A DNA stretch of 64,000 bases from Dyella solisilvae (GCF_003351225.1 NZ_QQSY01000002.1:757917-821916), one strand, 5' to 3'. Counted from the stretch's first letter, positions 1 to 9,272 are shown. Program-made: numbers and translations. Notes: generated by a model not told the origin, from the sequence alone.

Positions 1-736
1 AGTGGAGTGGGGTGGCTCGGTCCGGCCGCGCGAACAAAGGGCTGCCGGACCGAGCCGAACGCCGGTGCCCAAGAGGAATGAGATGTGCAAGGCTGGACGA
101 CGCGCGATGCGCCCGGGCCTCAAGGATTTGGCAGGTGCGACTGCGAGGAACTGAGTCGACCAAAATTTGGATGAGCAATGCGATGCGTCGCATTCAGGCG
201 CAATCCCAATGCGGTAAAGATTCACTTCGAGTATTGCTGGCCACTCGACCGCGAAAACACCAACAGTGGCACCTTAGATGTCGGTGGCGACCGTCATTCG
301 AGGGGGCTAGCCCGACGGGCGACACGAAGCGCAGCTATCAATAACGACAGCCACGACTGCTTGCTAGGCGTGGGATTCAGGTTTGGGTCGTGCGATTAGG
401 AGGTCGCTACGACCGCACTTAGGTGGCACGCCCCATCTGCTCGATGGCCGGGAAAGCACTAGCTTTCCGGCGTGATCTGCCGCCCAGAGGGCCAGCTAAA
501 TGTTGAGCAGGCGATCCCCCCTGCAATGGGACGGGCACCGCCCGTAGGGCTACAGTCGTCCAAATGAGCGCAGGCGTCAACTATGACCTCGTCTCGCGGC
601 TACTTTCGTGGTCCCGTGGCTTCTCCCCGCCGATGTCTTTACGGGACGAGGTGCGACTGATGAAGCAAAAAGTGCCGATAAAGATTTGGTGCTGGCCAAA
701 CCAATCGACCTTCCAGATCCGAGAGTGTCAAATGCG
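1..736. other. no supported gene
   Basis: No open frame here has a convincing start site or family. The frames that exist overlap the opposite strand of the membrane protein gene that follows. A short perfect hairpin (ACGGGC, 3-base loop, GCCCGT) lies at 531-545. It has no T-tract on either side, so I do not call it a terminator. Confidence 0.5.
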
Positions 737-1360
737 TCAGGGACTCTTCGCCGCCGTCTGCGTCGTCGCTGCGCTTGCAGCGCTCGCAGGTACCTTCCCA
801 GTTGGTGGTCCGCTCGGATTCGTAACTTCGAGCTGTGTCACCGGGTAGACCCACGCCAGATAGGCGAGGAAGAAGGCAAACGCCATGACGAGAACGCTCA
901 AGCCAACTCCGGACGAATCGAATTCCATACCGAAGAACTTTGCCACGAAGCGGCGGGGATCCGGTTGCCCATCCACTGCCGGCGCAACACCCTGTCCTTC
1001 ACGGACAAACTGGAGATAGGCCAGATAGAGCGCAATGATGAATGCGCCTGTGACGACGAAGAAAATCATCATCGAGGCGACGTGGTGCCAGATCCAGGTT
1101 TCGCGGCGCAGATTGGCGTCACCCACCTTTTCCTGGACTCGTAGGTTTGCCACTAGCAAATCCTTCGTGAATCCACAGACCGCTGGCGCGTGCACCCGGT
1201 CTGCCGAACACGCCTGCACCCAGTCTTTAGTGCCAGCGTCATAGGGACCAGGTGCGGCTCGCAGATAAGTAATTAGTGAGAACGCGGCGCCGATGGCGCA
1301 GATTGCGAGGGCGGTGAGGAGCAAGGCTTTTGCAGCAGGAAAGGCGCGATCGACGGTCAT
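737..1360 (-). CDS. hypothetical three-helix inner-membrane protein
   Basis: Unknown function. About 207 residues with three hydrophobic segments: one just after the N-terminus (ALLLTALAICAIGAAFSLI), one in the middle (MMIFFVVTGAFIIALYLAYL) and one near the C-terminus (VLVMAFAFFLAYLAWVY). A polar region with two cysteines lies between the first two, and a short Ala/Thr-rich tail ends the protein. The start at 1360 follows a good ribosome site (AAGGAGAG). A longer frame upstream would run into the preceding gene and lacks such a site. The gene lies 11 bases downstream of the signal-peptide gene at 1372-1959, so the two are probably cotranscribed. No family was recognised. Confidence 0.65.
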   Translation of the reverse strand: MTVDRAFPAAKALLLTALAICAIGAAFSLITYLRAAPGPYDAGTKDWVQACSADRVHAPAVCGFTKDLLVANLRVQEKVGDANLRRETWIWHHVASMMIFFVVTGAFIIALYLAYLQFVREGQGVAPAVDGQPDPRRFVAKFFGMEFDSSGVGLSVLVMAFAFFLAYLAWVYPVTQLEVTNPSGPPTGKVPASAASAATTQTAAKSP

Positions 1361-1371
1361 GAATGCTCTCC

Positions 1372-1959
1372 TTAGCAAACCCCATTCGGCGGAACAGACT
1401 GGCCGTTGGGACACACTTTCGGCTTTGCAGGCGGGTTTTTAGGGCCATTGCTCGTCGGAAGCGGATTCGGGCCTAGATCCCCGTAGTTAGTCCCAATCTG
1501 ACCATCACCATCACCGCCACTTCCCGGACCCGGTGGCGCCGTTTCTTGATGGTCGCCAGGAGGCCTTGTTGGGGGCGTTTGGCCTTGCTGTTTTGGCTGC
1601 GTGGAGTGGTCGTCGTTGCTCTCATGACCGGGGGACCAGGTGTGGATCTCGCCGGTATTTGGATCCCGGTACTGGATGACCACCGGGTCGAACTTCTGGG
1701 TTTGCACTCGGAGCGCACCAGTCACGGGATCAACGTACTTAATCCGAATCTCGTAGGACTTGGCCGCAGGCGCTTGACCTGGTAACGCGCCTGCCCCGAG
1801 CTGACCCGGGAACCGACCGACGGAATCCACGCTGGGCATGCCACCTGCCGCTCCTGGGCCTGGCATTCCACCGCCTGGCGCAGACTGGGCAGCCAACCCG
1901 AATGCCATTGTCATGGCCCCAACCAACGCCACCGCTGCACACGCCTTGGACATCGACAT
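1372..1959 (-). CDS. secreted Gly/Pro-rich hypothetical protein
   Basis: 195 residues. It starts with a classical signal peptide: a short polar start, a hydrophobic core (AAVALVGAMTMAFGLAA) and a probable cleavage region around AQSA. Next come a Gly/Pro/Met-rich stretch, then a segment (residues about 65-110) with motifs such as YEIRIKYVDPVTG and VIQYRDPNTGEI that looks like a small beta-structured repeat. The tail is rich in Pro, Gly and Gln. ATG 1959 has the ribosome site GGGAGGCG. It is probably exported to the periplasm or surface. It is the first gene of a two-gene unit with the membrane protein at 737-1360. The function is not recognised. Confidence 0.65.
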   Translation of the reverse strand: MSMSKACAAVALVGAMTMAFGLAAQSAPGGGMPGPGAAGGMPSVDSVGRFPGQLGAGALPGQAPAAKSYEIRIKYVDPVTGALRVQTQKFDPVVIQYRDPNTGEIHTWSPGHESNDDHSTQPKQQGQTPPTRPPGDHQETAPPGPGSGGDGDGQIGTNYGDLGPNPLPTSNGPKNPPAKPKVCPNGQSVPPNGVC

Positions 1960-2600
1960 GTTCGCCTCCCTTACCCACGGGCCTGTCCACGGCCGCCCCC
2001 CCCCCGGAGTCGGCGTTCTACGTCATGGGTCACGGGGATTTTCGAAAGCGAGGGCTAAGAGGACAACCAGCCAAAAGAGAGAGGCCGCGGACTATCCAAA
2101 CTCAAAGTCACTTGGATGTTACAGGCAGGCGAGTCGGTACAGATCTTGGCCATAGCAGACACCCCGAATGAAAGCCGTCCGATTAGCTTCCCCAATGGCA
2201 ACTGCCAAACAGCTCTATGCATAGCTGTTCGGATCAACGGGCCCCTGCACACACAAGTGGATCTAGACCGCTCAGCCAATGGACGGCGGGAGCGCTATGA
2301 GTTGCCACCAAACGCTATGGCCCATATCGTGCAGCCGACGAGAAGTAACCGCGAGTTAGAAGAGCTTTGTGCCTAGGTAAACAAGGCCAATGGCAGCATC
2401 TCCCATGATGCCGGATCCGAGACTAATGAGTAATACATAGGGCAAAGCCGGCCTGGCCATCACTGTCGTATTCAGCGGCAGCAAAAAATTCCTGACACAT
2501 AGGCTTCCTAGACCGACTCCCCCACGACCCGATCGGTGCTCGTGGCCGAGCATGCAGCCCCACAGACAACCCGCCGAGAGCCCAGGTCTGGGAGGGCGTG
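1960..2600. other. intergenic stretch with two weak small-ORF candidates
   Basis: No strong gene. One plus-strand frame (2116-2376, 86 residues) is open but has no ribosome site. On the minus strand, 2356-2460 would give a 34-residue, mostly hydrophobic peptide (MARPALPYVLLISLGSG...) that could be a one-helix membrane protein or the end of a decayed one. It also lacks a clear ribosome site. I support neither as a gene. Confidence 0.35.
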
Positions 2601-2993
2601 CTATTCAGCGTCGACCCGCAGAAGCCGCGCTCGGCTCACATTGCCTCGAGCCAGCGCGTGAAACTTCCACGTCTGCCCAGGTTCCAGGTCGTGGACTTCA
2701 TCCACTGCGCGCCCGACAATATGCCAGTTCGCGTCGAAGAGCTTGAATGTAACTCGTGCCTTGCGCACGGAATCACTGCCGACGTTGGTGAGCGTCCCCA
2801 CAACCCGATTGCGGCCCGGATGAACGTCGCGCTCGACGCGGTAGGTCTCGACACGAACGCCTGGGTCATGCCTCTCGGCGGCCTGCGTGTCCACGGTGAA
2901 TACGACGATGCCAACCGCAATCGCGAAGGCAGCGAGCTGGCATTGAACTCTTGTGCCCAGACATTTGGCGCCGAGTCTGCTGCTTAGTCCCAC
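2601..2993 (-). CDS. FxLYD-domain exported protein
   Basis: 130 residues. An N-terminal hydrophobic segment (AAFAIAVGIVVFTV) is followed by AQAAE-like small residues, so it is a signal peptide or membrane anchor. Residues about 50-115 match the FxLYD pattern: VVGTLTNVGSDSV, then VTFKLFDANWHIVG, then LEPGQTWKF. This is an immunoglobulin-like beta fold found in exported bacterial proteins of mostly unknown role. The likely start is GTG 2993, six bases after AGGGG. Transcription diverges from the lipoprotein gene at 3339. The family assignment rests on motif order only. Confidence 0.65.
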   Translation of the reverse strand: MGLSSRLGAKCLGTRVQCQLAAFAIAVGIVVFTVDTQAAERHDPGVRVETYRVERDVHPGRNRVVGTLTNVGSDSVRKARVTFKLFDANWHIVGRAVDEVHDLEPGQTWKFHALARGNVSRARLLRVDAE

Positions 2994-3338
2994 ACTGATC
3001 CCCTACGTACTGCTGATATGACTGCCCGCTGGAAGGCGAATCGGCGACGGCGTGCTCACGTCGCCGCGCGACCAACCTTACCAGTCTAGCGGCACGCTTG
3101 GCTCTGGTTTCGCGCCACGACGGCAGGTAATTCGTTACTCCTTTTGGTCGATTGTTTGCATATCGCCGCCCTCCGATAGTCTCGGGCCATTGTGCGGTCG
3201 ACTCGGCGACATCGAGCGCCGGGGATTCCATCTAGCTTTGTTGCAGCACCCCTCAGGGGTGACGGGCGTCTGCGGGGCTTAGCACACCAAACGTGTCTAG
3301 GCAGGTGATCGGAGTTCAACCCAAAAGGAGCGCAGTCG

Positions 3339-4787
3339 ATGACTCGTTACGGCTTCTGGATTTGTTGTGCCGCATCTCTGCTTTTGTGCGCATGTGGCAG
3401 CGCTTCAGTGAAGTACAGCAACTACACCGTCGGCCCGGTTGGAAGCCCCAGTGACGATGACGTCAAGAAGCTCCTTGAGAACGTGTCTGATGGAGCGCAG
3501 ACGGTAGTTCTCCCCAACAGTCGCCTGATCATTGTCGCCAGCGCCGCTCAATCGCCGGCGGCCGCGGAGTTGCCTGGTGGCAAGGTTGGAGCTGGGCCGG
3601 CTGACGGTGCTCTGGGAAAGAAGCCGCCACAGAAGGTGGTGAAGAAAGCGGCGGGCACACCGCCGGCAAAGGGAGGCGGTGTGGCTCCAGCGCCTGGTCG
3701 CGGAGCTGCGGCTGCGGCTGCGGCTGGCGGCGGCGGTGCTGCAGGCGCGCATCTAGGAGGTGCGGCCGCGGCGGGCGGCGGTGCTGCCGCCCCCGGCGCC
3801 CCATCCCCGAAGGCAGACCCGCCAAAAAAGGAGGATTTGCCGGGAGCTACGGCGGATGACAGCTCGAAACCTCCGCAGGCAAGTAATCCGCCGGAGCCGT
3901 CCGTCGTGACGGTCAATCTGACCTCGGCCGATAAGAAGACCGTGTACTCCGTCTCGGTAGTGCCGGTCGAAAGCAATGTTTCCTACCTCGTCTCGGGACA
4001 GAACGACTTCTTCTCAGAGAACGACCTGAGTATCGAGCGGCTGGCCAACTCGCGTATTCCGAAGACGGCGTCAAACACGTTCACGGACGAAACGGAATCA
4101 CGCGTCAAAACGATCTCGAGCATCGTCGGCTCGGTCGTGTCCGCATTCGGTGCGGCTGCCGCGGCTGCCCCAGGGCATGAGCCAGCGAAAGTCCCCGCGA
4201 CTGATCAGTACACGTGCTCCCCAGTAGAGGAGATCACCGTGGCCTCCTCTTCAAGCACAGCATCCGCGCCGGAGACGTGGACTGGTGTGACCCGTGTGAA
4301 GGACGCGAACAACAAGGAGAAGGACTGCATGACGGTCACCATCGTCAAACCATCACTCACGCCGAACCTGGTACCGATCAGCAAGCTAGCGGCGATCATG
4401 GAGCACGGCGATTCAGACATCTCTAAGGTGTGGTTCGTGCCAGCATGCATGACTGTGGAGATCACCATTCAGCAGGGCGACGCCACGAGTCCAAACGCCA
4501 ATAATTCAGTAGCCACGGGAACCATGACCCTGATTGACCCGGACTACGTCGAACCGTTGCCGCTGCCGAAGAAAGGACACATTGCCATGCATCCGATTTG
4601 CAGTGCAGACCTCGTCGACACCAATACGGACAAGTATCAGTCCACGTTCGACACAATTACCGCCATCGCTGCGGCCGTGCCTGCCAAGTCTGGCAACCAG
4701 ACAACATCTACGACAAAGGCGGCCGCCCCGGCTCCAGCGCCCGCAAAGCCAGCGCCTGCGGCTGGTGCGAAAGCCGGTTCCCCCTAG
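3339..4787 (+). CDS. large hypothetical lipoprotein
   Basis: 482 residues. The N-terminus has a lipoprotein signal: hydrophobic core then the lipobox LLLCAC, giving a predicted lipidated cysteine near residue 19-20. Residues about 75-165 are low complexity, rich in Ala, Gly, Pro and Lys. The middle (residues about 190-300) looks folded and beta-rich. The tail is again Ala/Pro-rich. ATG 3339 has a strong ribosome site (AAAAGGAG). The stop is 10 bases before the neprosin-family gene, so they are cotranscribed, and a membrane protein follows. The three may form one envelope apparatus. No family was recognised; the linkers suggest it spans a distance, for example the periplasm or the cell surface. 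Confidence 0.7.
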   Translation: MTRYGFWICCAASLLLCACGSASVKYSNYTVGPVGSPSDDDVKKLLENVSDGAQTVVLPNSRLIIVASAAQSPAAAELPGGKVGAGPADGALGKKPPQKVVKKAAGTPPAKGGGVAPAPGRGAAAAAAAGGGGAAGAHLGGAAAAGGGAAAPGAPSPKADPPKKEDLPGATADDSSKPPQASNPPEPSVVTVNLTSADKKTVYSVSVVPVESNVSYLVSGQNDFFSENDLSIERLANSRIPKTASNTFTDETESRVKTISSIVGSVVSAFGAAAAAAPGHEPAKVPATDQYTCSPVEEITVASSSSTASAPETWTGVTRVKDANNKEKDCMTVTIVKPSLTPNLVPISKLAAIMEHGDSDISKVWFVPACMTVEITIQQGDATSPNANNSVATGTMTLIDPDYVEPLPLPKKGHIAMHPICSADLVDTNTDKYQSTFDTITAIAAAVPAKSGNQTTSTTKAAAPAPAPAKPAPAAGAKAGSP

Positions 4788-4797
4788 GAGATGTGTT

Positions 4798-6015
4798 ATG
4801 CCAAAGGGTCACAAGCATCGTAATCAGACGGACACCTCCGTCGACTCGTTCGCAACGTACATGCGGAACCTGAAAGCTGGACGGACCAGCGGAGTGGCAA
4901 AGGGCGACCACAAACGCGCTCATATCGAACGCATTCGGAAATTCCTGGTCGACCGATACGCCGGTGCTACGAGCGACAGGCACGAAGTCCATGACGGTCA
5001 GATCTACGACTTCTTCCCGGATGAGGATCAGCCGGCGGTTCGTCGGGGAAATAAGAAATCCGAGGCCGCTGCGCCAACCGTGCAAATCCCCGGACTGGTT
5101 CCGGCCTTTCGGTCGCCTCCGCCGCACATGCCGGGCTATGTCCCGGTGCGTCGATTCTCGCTAGAGGATTTGGCGCGCCCCGGCGCGTTCGATCGCTTTA
5201 ATCAGAAATATGGGGCTAGGCCAAGGTCGCTATTGAGAAGCGCTGGCGCGTATGCCCCAGGGTACGACGGCGAAGGACGCCGTTGGGCTTCCGTGTTCCA
5301 GAACGTCAAGAACTCCGGTGCGAGCGCCGTGCTGTCAGTCTGGCGGCCCGAGCTCGCCCCGGGGCAGCGATTCTCGCTGTCCCAGCTATGGATCGTGGGG
5401 AAGGGCCCCTACGGCACTCAGACCGTGGAGGTGGGTTGGCACGTCAACCCCGAGGAAACGCGTCACAACGATCCGGCCCCGTTCGTCTACTGGACCAACG
5501 ACGACTACGCCAACGACTACCAGCACTACAACGACGATGTGCAGGGAGAATTCACCTACAAGCAAGGGGCGCCACGGATTCTCGGCCAGGCTTTCGGTAA
5601 GTGGAGCAGCATCGGAGGCGATCAGCAGGAGGTCTTCGTTGCGATCAGGTTCTACGAAGGCAATTGGTGCGTGTATATCGGTGGAGATCAAGAGAAAAAT
5701 CACATCGGAAGCTTCCCCGGATCCCTCTTTCAGGGCGGATCACTAGCCACAGGCGTGGCCGACTCAGTGGAATTTGGCGGCGAAGTTTGCGGCGGACCAC
5801 CCTACGCCCCGATGGGGAGTGGCCAGCTCGCGAGCGCCGGTTACCAACAGGCTGCCTACCAGCGGGAAATGGCCATCGTCGACCCGCAGGGAAACTCCGT
5901 TGAATTGCTGGACCTTCACCAGGACCAAGGGGTGCCAAACGAGTACACGACAGCGTTCGGTCGGACGGACGATGACGCCCGTTACTTCTACTTCGGTGGT
6001 CCCGGCGGGCCTTGA
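4798..6015 (+). CDS. neprosin-family (DUF239) protein, putative glutamic peptidase
   Basis: 405 residues. The C-terminal ~230 residues carry the hallmarks of the neprosin domain: LSQLWIVGKGPYGTQTVEVGW, then an FVYWTNDDYAN segment, a QGEFTYKQGAP strand, WCVYIGG and finally VEFGGEV. In plant neprosin two glutamates catalyse cleavage after proline. Candidates here are Glu211 (in VEVGW) and Glu329 (in FGGEV); this pairing is my inference. The N-terminus is charged (MPKGHKHRNQ) and shows no signal peptide, which is odd for a family that is normally secreted. ATG 4798 follows AGGAG directly after the lipoprotein gene. A longer in-frame extension to 4534 overlaps that gene and is rejected. Confidence 0.8.
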   Translation: MPKGHKHRNQTDTSVDSFATYMRNLKAGRTSGVAKGDHKRAHIERIRKFLVDRYAGATSDRHEVHDGQIYDFFPDEDQPAVRRGNKKSEAAAPTVQIPGLVPAFRSPPPHMPGYVPVRRFSLEDLARPGAFDRFNQKYGARPRSLLRSAGAYAPGYDGEGRRWASVFQNVKNSGASAVLSVWRPELAPGQRFSLSQLWIVGKGPYGTQTVEVGWHVNPEETRHNDPAPFVYWTNDDYANDYQHYNDDVQGEFTYKQGAPRILGQAFGKWSSIGGDQQEVFVAIRFYEGNWCVYIGGDQEKNHIGSFPGSLFQGGSLATGVADSVEFGGEVCGGPPYAPMGSGQLASAGYQQAAYQREMAIVDPQGNSVELLDLHQDQGVPNEYTTAFGRTDDDARYFYFGGPGGP

Positions 6016-6054
6016 GCGGGCGATGCACACATCTAGTCGCCAGAGGAGATAGCT

Positions 6055-6621
6055 ATGGAGCCCGATGTCATCAGAGCCGTGGGGGGCGTGACTACCGTCT
6101 TCGGTGTCATCGGTGTCATCGCCACCGCTTTTTTCAAGTGGCTCTCGGGGCGTGGTTCTTCGGAGCCAGGACATTGGAACGTCACCCTGCTGACGGCGGC
6201 GTTGGTCGCAATTGCCTTGGGCGTGCTCGCGGTAGTTGCCGTCACCGAACAGCAGCGCCCAGCTGCCGTTTCGGAGCAAAAGTCGCCTGCGCACCCTGCG
6301 ACCGTCGCGAGCGCGCCGGTCGTGCCTAGCTGTAATCACTCGAGTCCTACCGTGCACGTGGCGTACAAGGGAAACCCCCTTGTGCTTGAGGACCAGGAGA
6401 ACAACGGCAACGTAAACGCCACCATCGCGATGGGACAAAACACGTTTCGGGCGCAGCTTGAAGCGGACGGCCACACCAATGCGAAGATGCTGGACCCTCA
6501 GGTTCCGGAGGGCGGGCACGCCGGTCACCGTTGGTATCGCATCTACTTGTTCGCCACTTACGGGGGCGAAATGACATTTGGTCCCAATCCCCGTTGCCCT
6601 AATGCTCCTCCGACCGCATAG
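6055..6621 (+). CDS. hypothetical two-helix membrane protein
   Basis: 188 residues. Two N-terminal transmembrane segments (TTVFGVIGVIATAFFKWL and LLTAALVAIALGVLAVVAV) are followed by a ~120-residue soluble domain containing VHVAYKGNPLVLEDQENN and RWYRIYLFATYGGEMTF. ATG 6055 has the ribosome site GAGGAG. It is third in the lipoprotein-neprosin operon, 39 bases downstream, so it may anchor or help to present the neprosin-like protein. The function is not recognised. Confidence 0.65.
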   Translation: MEPDVIRAVGGVTTVFGVIGVIATAFFKWLSGRGSSEPGHWNVTLLTAALVAIALGVLAVVAVTEQQRPAAVSEQKSPAHPATVASAPVVPSCNHSSPTVHVAYKGNPLVLEDQENNGNVNATIAMGQNTFRAQLEADGHTNAKMLDPQVPEGGHAGHRWYRIYLFATYGGEMTFGPNPRCPNAPPTA

Positions 6622-6744
6622 GTCGTAGCGGACTGCCCAAGACCTGCGCTGCCATCGCAGCCATCCATTTGCTTCGACTTTTCAGACCGCGGCGAGACCT
6701 CCGGGACACTTGTTGCCAGGCAGGTGCACACGCGCAACCGATCT

Positions 6745-7001
6745 TGGATTGCCCCGGAGATAACGGCACTTCCGGCCTATGATTTGAGCATAGGAGGAGG
6801 CCCCAAAAAGCAGTCAGCGGTTTACCCCGGAATTCAAAGAAGAAGCAGTTCGGCAAGTGGTTGGTCGTGGCCACTCGGTTGCCGAAGTGTCTGCTCGCCT
6901 CGGCGTGTCGAAGGGTCAAGGCAGAGAAACCCGACAAGACCGTTTAGCAAGCCGCCCAGCTGACCAAAACGAAGAGCGAAATCCTTCGCCTGCGTGCCCA
7001 T
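6745..7001 (+). pseudogene. IS3-family remnant: left end plus broken orfA
   Basis: From 6806 the frame reads KSSQRFTPEFKEEAVRQVV, then GHSVAEVSARLGVSKG. That is the N-terminal helix-turn-helix of an IS3-type OrfA transposase. Just after SKG a deletion shifts the frame, which resumes as KAEKPDKTV, hits a TAG, and continues QAAQLTKTKSEILRLRA. OrfB is absent. The sequence at 6745-6779 (TTGGATTGCCCCGGAG...) is the element's end and recurs at 14912-14945. It is an old, inactive insertion at the left edge of the kinase block. Confidence 0.8.
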
Positions 7002-7128
7002 CACCGACATCCGCAACTTGGTTCTGGGGAGTCCCTCACCGCATCCCGATTCCTTGACCTAGAATCAGACCAACCGGGGGCGAAGAGGTGGGCCGCGTGA
7101 CGAACAGGGCTCGGTCAAAGGGGCGCCT

Positions 7129-7983
7129 ATGAACGATATGCTGCCGGCTCGAGTCCAGCTGGACGGTTTCTTCTATCACGTCACCGGAAGCCACAAGGGC
7201 GGGTTTGGTCGTGTGTGGCTGCTAGATCGTCCCAGCAACGCGATCACGGGGTCGGTGTATCAGGAGCGCCTCGCCGTCAAAACCTTTGAAGGGCAAGATC
7301 AGGCGCTGGTTGTCAGCGAGCTGACGAACTGGATCATGCTCCATCATCCGTCGATCCTGCCGCTCCAGAAGATCGCCCGCCTCAACTACCGGATCGCGGC
7401 AGTGATGGAGCGCCGGCAAGGCTCATTGCAAGACATCCTGGACGAGAGAACGCTGACGTGGAGTGAGACCAGGACCGTGCTCATTCAAACGTGTGAGGCG
7501 CTGCACTACGCACAAGCCAAGCACCAGTTGGCGCACCTCGACATCAAACCTGGAAATATTGTCGTGGATGGGTCTCCACAACGAATTCAGGTAGCCGATT
7601 GGGGTATTTCTCGCCTCGTGCACAAGGGCCAGATAGACCGCCCCAACGGGTATACGCCGGGTTTCCTACCTCCTGAACGTCTGAAGGATAAGCCGTATTC
7701 CGGCACGTCATCCGACATCTTCGCCGTCGGGATCATGGCGATTGTCTGTCTGTGCGGCATACCCCCCTATGTGTACCTGGATCAGGGCAAGTGGGGGCCA
7801 TTTGCGGTGCAGATCACCATGCAGCTTCACAATGGTCTGTACGTCAAGCGAGCCCAGGAGATGCTCCAGTCGTTCGCTGCTCCCATTTCGAAGCTGGTGC
7901 TGTCGTGCATTCACCCAGATCCGTCGAAGCGCTACAGCGACTATGAAGTCTTGCTGCGTGACCTGAGGGGCATCCCGTCATGA
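7129..7983 (+). CDS. Ser/Thr protein kinase (Hanks type)
   Basis: 284 residues, essentially a bare kinase domain. Visible motifs: glycine loop GGFGRVW (24-30), ATP-binding lysine in LAVK (Lys51), a candidate helix-C glutamate (Glu64), catalytic loop HLDIKPGN (136-143, Asp138), and a metal-binding motif that is DWG rather than DFG (157-159). FLPPER (179-184) stands in for the usual APE segment. There is no transmembrane segment and no sensor domain, so it is probably cytosolic. ATG 7129 follows AAGGGG. The gene overlaps the zinc-ribbon gene by ATGA, so the two are translationally coupled and likely act together. A phosphatase gene lies 6 kb away in the same block. Confidence 0.85.
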   Translation: MNDMLPARVQLDGFFYHVTGSHKGGFGRVWLLDRPSNAITGSVYQERLAVKTFEGQDQALVVSELTNWIMLHHPSILPLQKIARLNYRIAAVMERRQGSLQDILDERTLTWSETRTVLIQTCEALHYAQAKHQLAHLDIKPGNIVVDGSPQRIQVADWGISRLVHKGQIDRPNGYTPGFLPPERLKDKPYSGTSSDIFAVGIMAIVCLCGIPPYVYLDQGKWGPFAVQITMQLHNGLYVKRAQEMLQSFAAPISKLVLSCIHPDPSKRYSDYEVLLRDLRGIPS

Positions 7984-9158
7984 TGGGGTCATTCTTCGAT
8001 CGGTTCTTCAAGAAGGACGTTGAGTCTCCAGTTGACGTACCCGTGCTACCGCCTGGTGATATAGGGCACACCGTCGATCTGTGGATCGCGCAAGCAACGT
8101 CCTTGCGCGAACTGCGCCAGTACAAGCTTGAGAAGGCGAAGCTGGCCATCGCCGAAGCGGTGGCTCGTAAACGAGTCCAAGATCAGCCGGAATCCATGGA
8201 GGCCTGGTATGCGCTCGGGCGCATTTACTTCGAGGGTCAGAAACCCAAAGAGGCGGCCGAGGCGTTTTTTGCTATCAAAGATTGGGCGGAGAAGGCGGGG
8301 AGCGCCTTTTGGGCTCGAGAGGCGACGCAGGGCCTGGTGCGTGTCAGCGGGTTGGAATCCAGGTTGGAGCAGAATCTGCGAGGACGAAACATCAACGGCA
8401 TGTTCTATGCGTGCCAGTCGTGCGGAATCCTCATTCTGTACCTCGGTACCCATTGCCCGTACTGCCGGTTTGCACCATCCACACCCGATGAGGCGGCGGC
8501 TGGGCTCGTGCTGTCCATCGATCATTTGCGCGCGCCGAAGCTGCTCCAAGTCGCTCGGGGCATCCAGCAAAAGGAAAAGCCCTGGGAGATCATTCATGGG
8601 TTCGGCGACGCCGTGCGGGCGATGGTGGACGACCCCGGTGTAGCCGCGATCCTGTCCAAGCTGAAGGAAAGTAGCGCTGATGACTTCCTGGATTTCCGGC
8701 CCTTGGAAAGGTGCTCCAGCTGCGGTTCGATCACGCACTCATCGTGGCTTCTTGCGTGCGACGAATGCGGGCAAGCGCTCAATAATCCCGACCTGGTGAA
8801 TCTGGCCATCTGCGTTCACCACATCACCCAACATTTTGTATGGGGGATACACCGCTCCGAGGCGCCGGAATTCGCCGAATTCGTTACGCTGCTCGTGAAC
8901 ATCCAAAGCATGATCATCCGGCACCAACGGGGCCCGACGGACGCGGAGAGAGCCTGGGCGCGGCAGTTGCTCATGCGCATCAGCCCCATGTGGACGCAGA
9001 ACATGGGTGGGTATGTGGACGCCACCTCACTGGACGCTATTCGCGGAACAGTGGTGGACGAATCGGTCAATCCTCAAATCGGCAGGACGATCCGTCACCT
9101 CGAGGGTGAGCTCCGCAACTTTGTGCGGCTAACCAGCGACCAGGTAGGGTTGTTCTGA
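7980..9158 (+). CDS. helical-repeat protein with two zinc ribbons, kinase partner
   Basis: 392 residues. Residues about 60-120 look like a TPR-type helical pair (PESMEAWYALGRIYFEGQ, KEAAEAFFAIKDWAEKAG). Two zinc-ribbon modules follow: Cys145/148 with Cys159/162, and Cys245/248 with Cys260/263. The C-terminal third is helical and unassigned. The start codon sits inside the kinase stop (ATGATG around 7980). This arrangement suggests a scaffold or substrate that the kinase phosphorylates and that contacts nucleic acid or protein through the ribbons; this is inference. I know of no named family with this layout. Confidence 0.7.
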   Translation: MMGSFFDRFFKKDVESPVDVPVLPPGDIGHTVDLWIAQATSLRELRQYKLEKAKLAIAEAVARKRVQDQPESMEAWYALGRIYFEGQKPKEAAEAFFAIKDWAEKAGSAFWAREATQGLVRVSGLESRLEQNLRGRNINGMFYACQSCGILILYLGTHCPYCRFAPSTPDEAAAGLVLSIDHLRAPKLLQVARGIQQKEKPWEIIHGFGDAVRAMVDDPGVAAILSKLKESSADDFLDFRPLERCSSCGSITHSSWLLACDECGQALNNPDLVNLAICVHHITQHFVWGIHRSEAPEFAEFVTLLVNIQSMIIRHQRGPTDAERAWARQLLMRISPMWTQNMGGYVDATSLDAIRGTVVDESVNPQIGRTIRHLEGELRNFVRLTSDQVGLF

Positions 9159-9207
9159 CAGAAGGGTTGGCCGTCGAACGGCGCCCCACGGGCGTCCGGC
9201 GGCCTTT

Positions 9208-9262
9208 CTAACATTACATTGCACGCTAACATTGACGATGTTATCGTGAGAATCAATGTTAG
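9208..9262 (+). promoter_or_regulatory. operator repeats of the AbiE-like operon
   Basis: CTAACATT occurs at 9208-9215 and again at 9226-9233 (18-base period). Its reverse complement AATGTTAG is at 9255-9262, and ATGTTA is at 9238-9243, giving TAACAT-5-ATGTTA. The cluster ends at the ribosome site of the antitoxin gene. AbiEi-type antitoxins repress their own promoter by binding repeats of this kind, so this is the likely autoregulatory site. Confidence 0.65.
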
Positions 9263-9272
9263 GAAAGACGCC

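Noticed and set aside
531-545. ACGGGC hairpin as terminator
   Set aside because: No T-run, no gene ending nearby.
608-1144. Long plus-strand frame
   Set aside because: It is antisense to the three-helix membrane protein gene, which has TM segments and a ribosome site.
4534-4797. N-terminal extension of the neprosin gene
   Set aside because: It overlaps the lipoprotein gene in another frame, is Arg/Pro-rich and has no ribosome site, whereas ATG 4798 has AGGAG.
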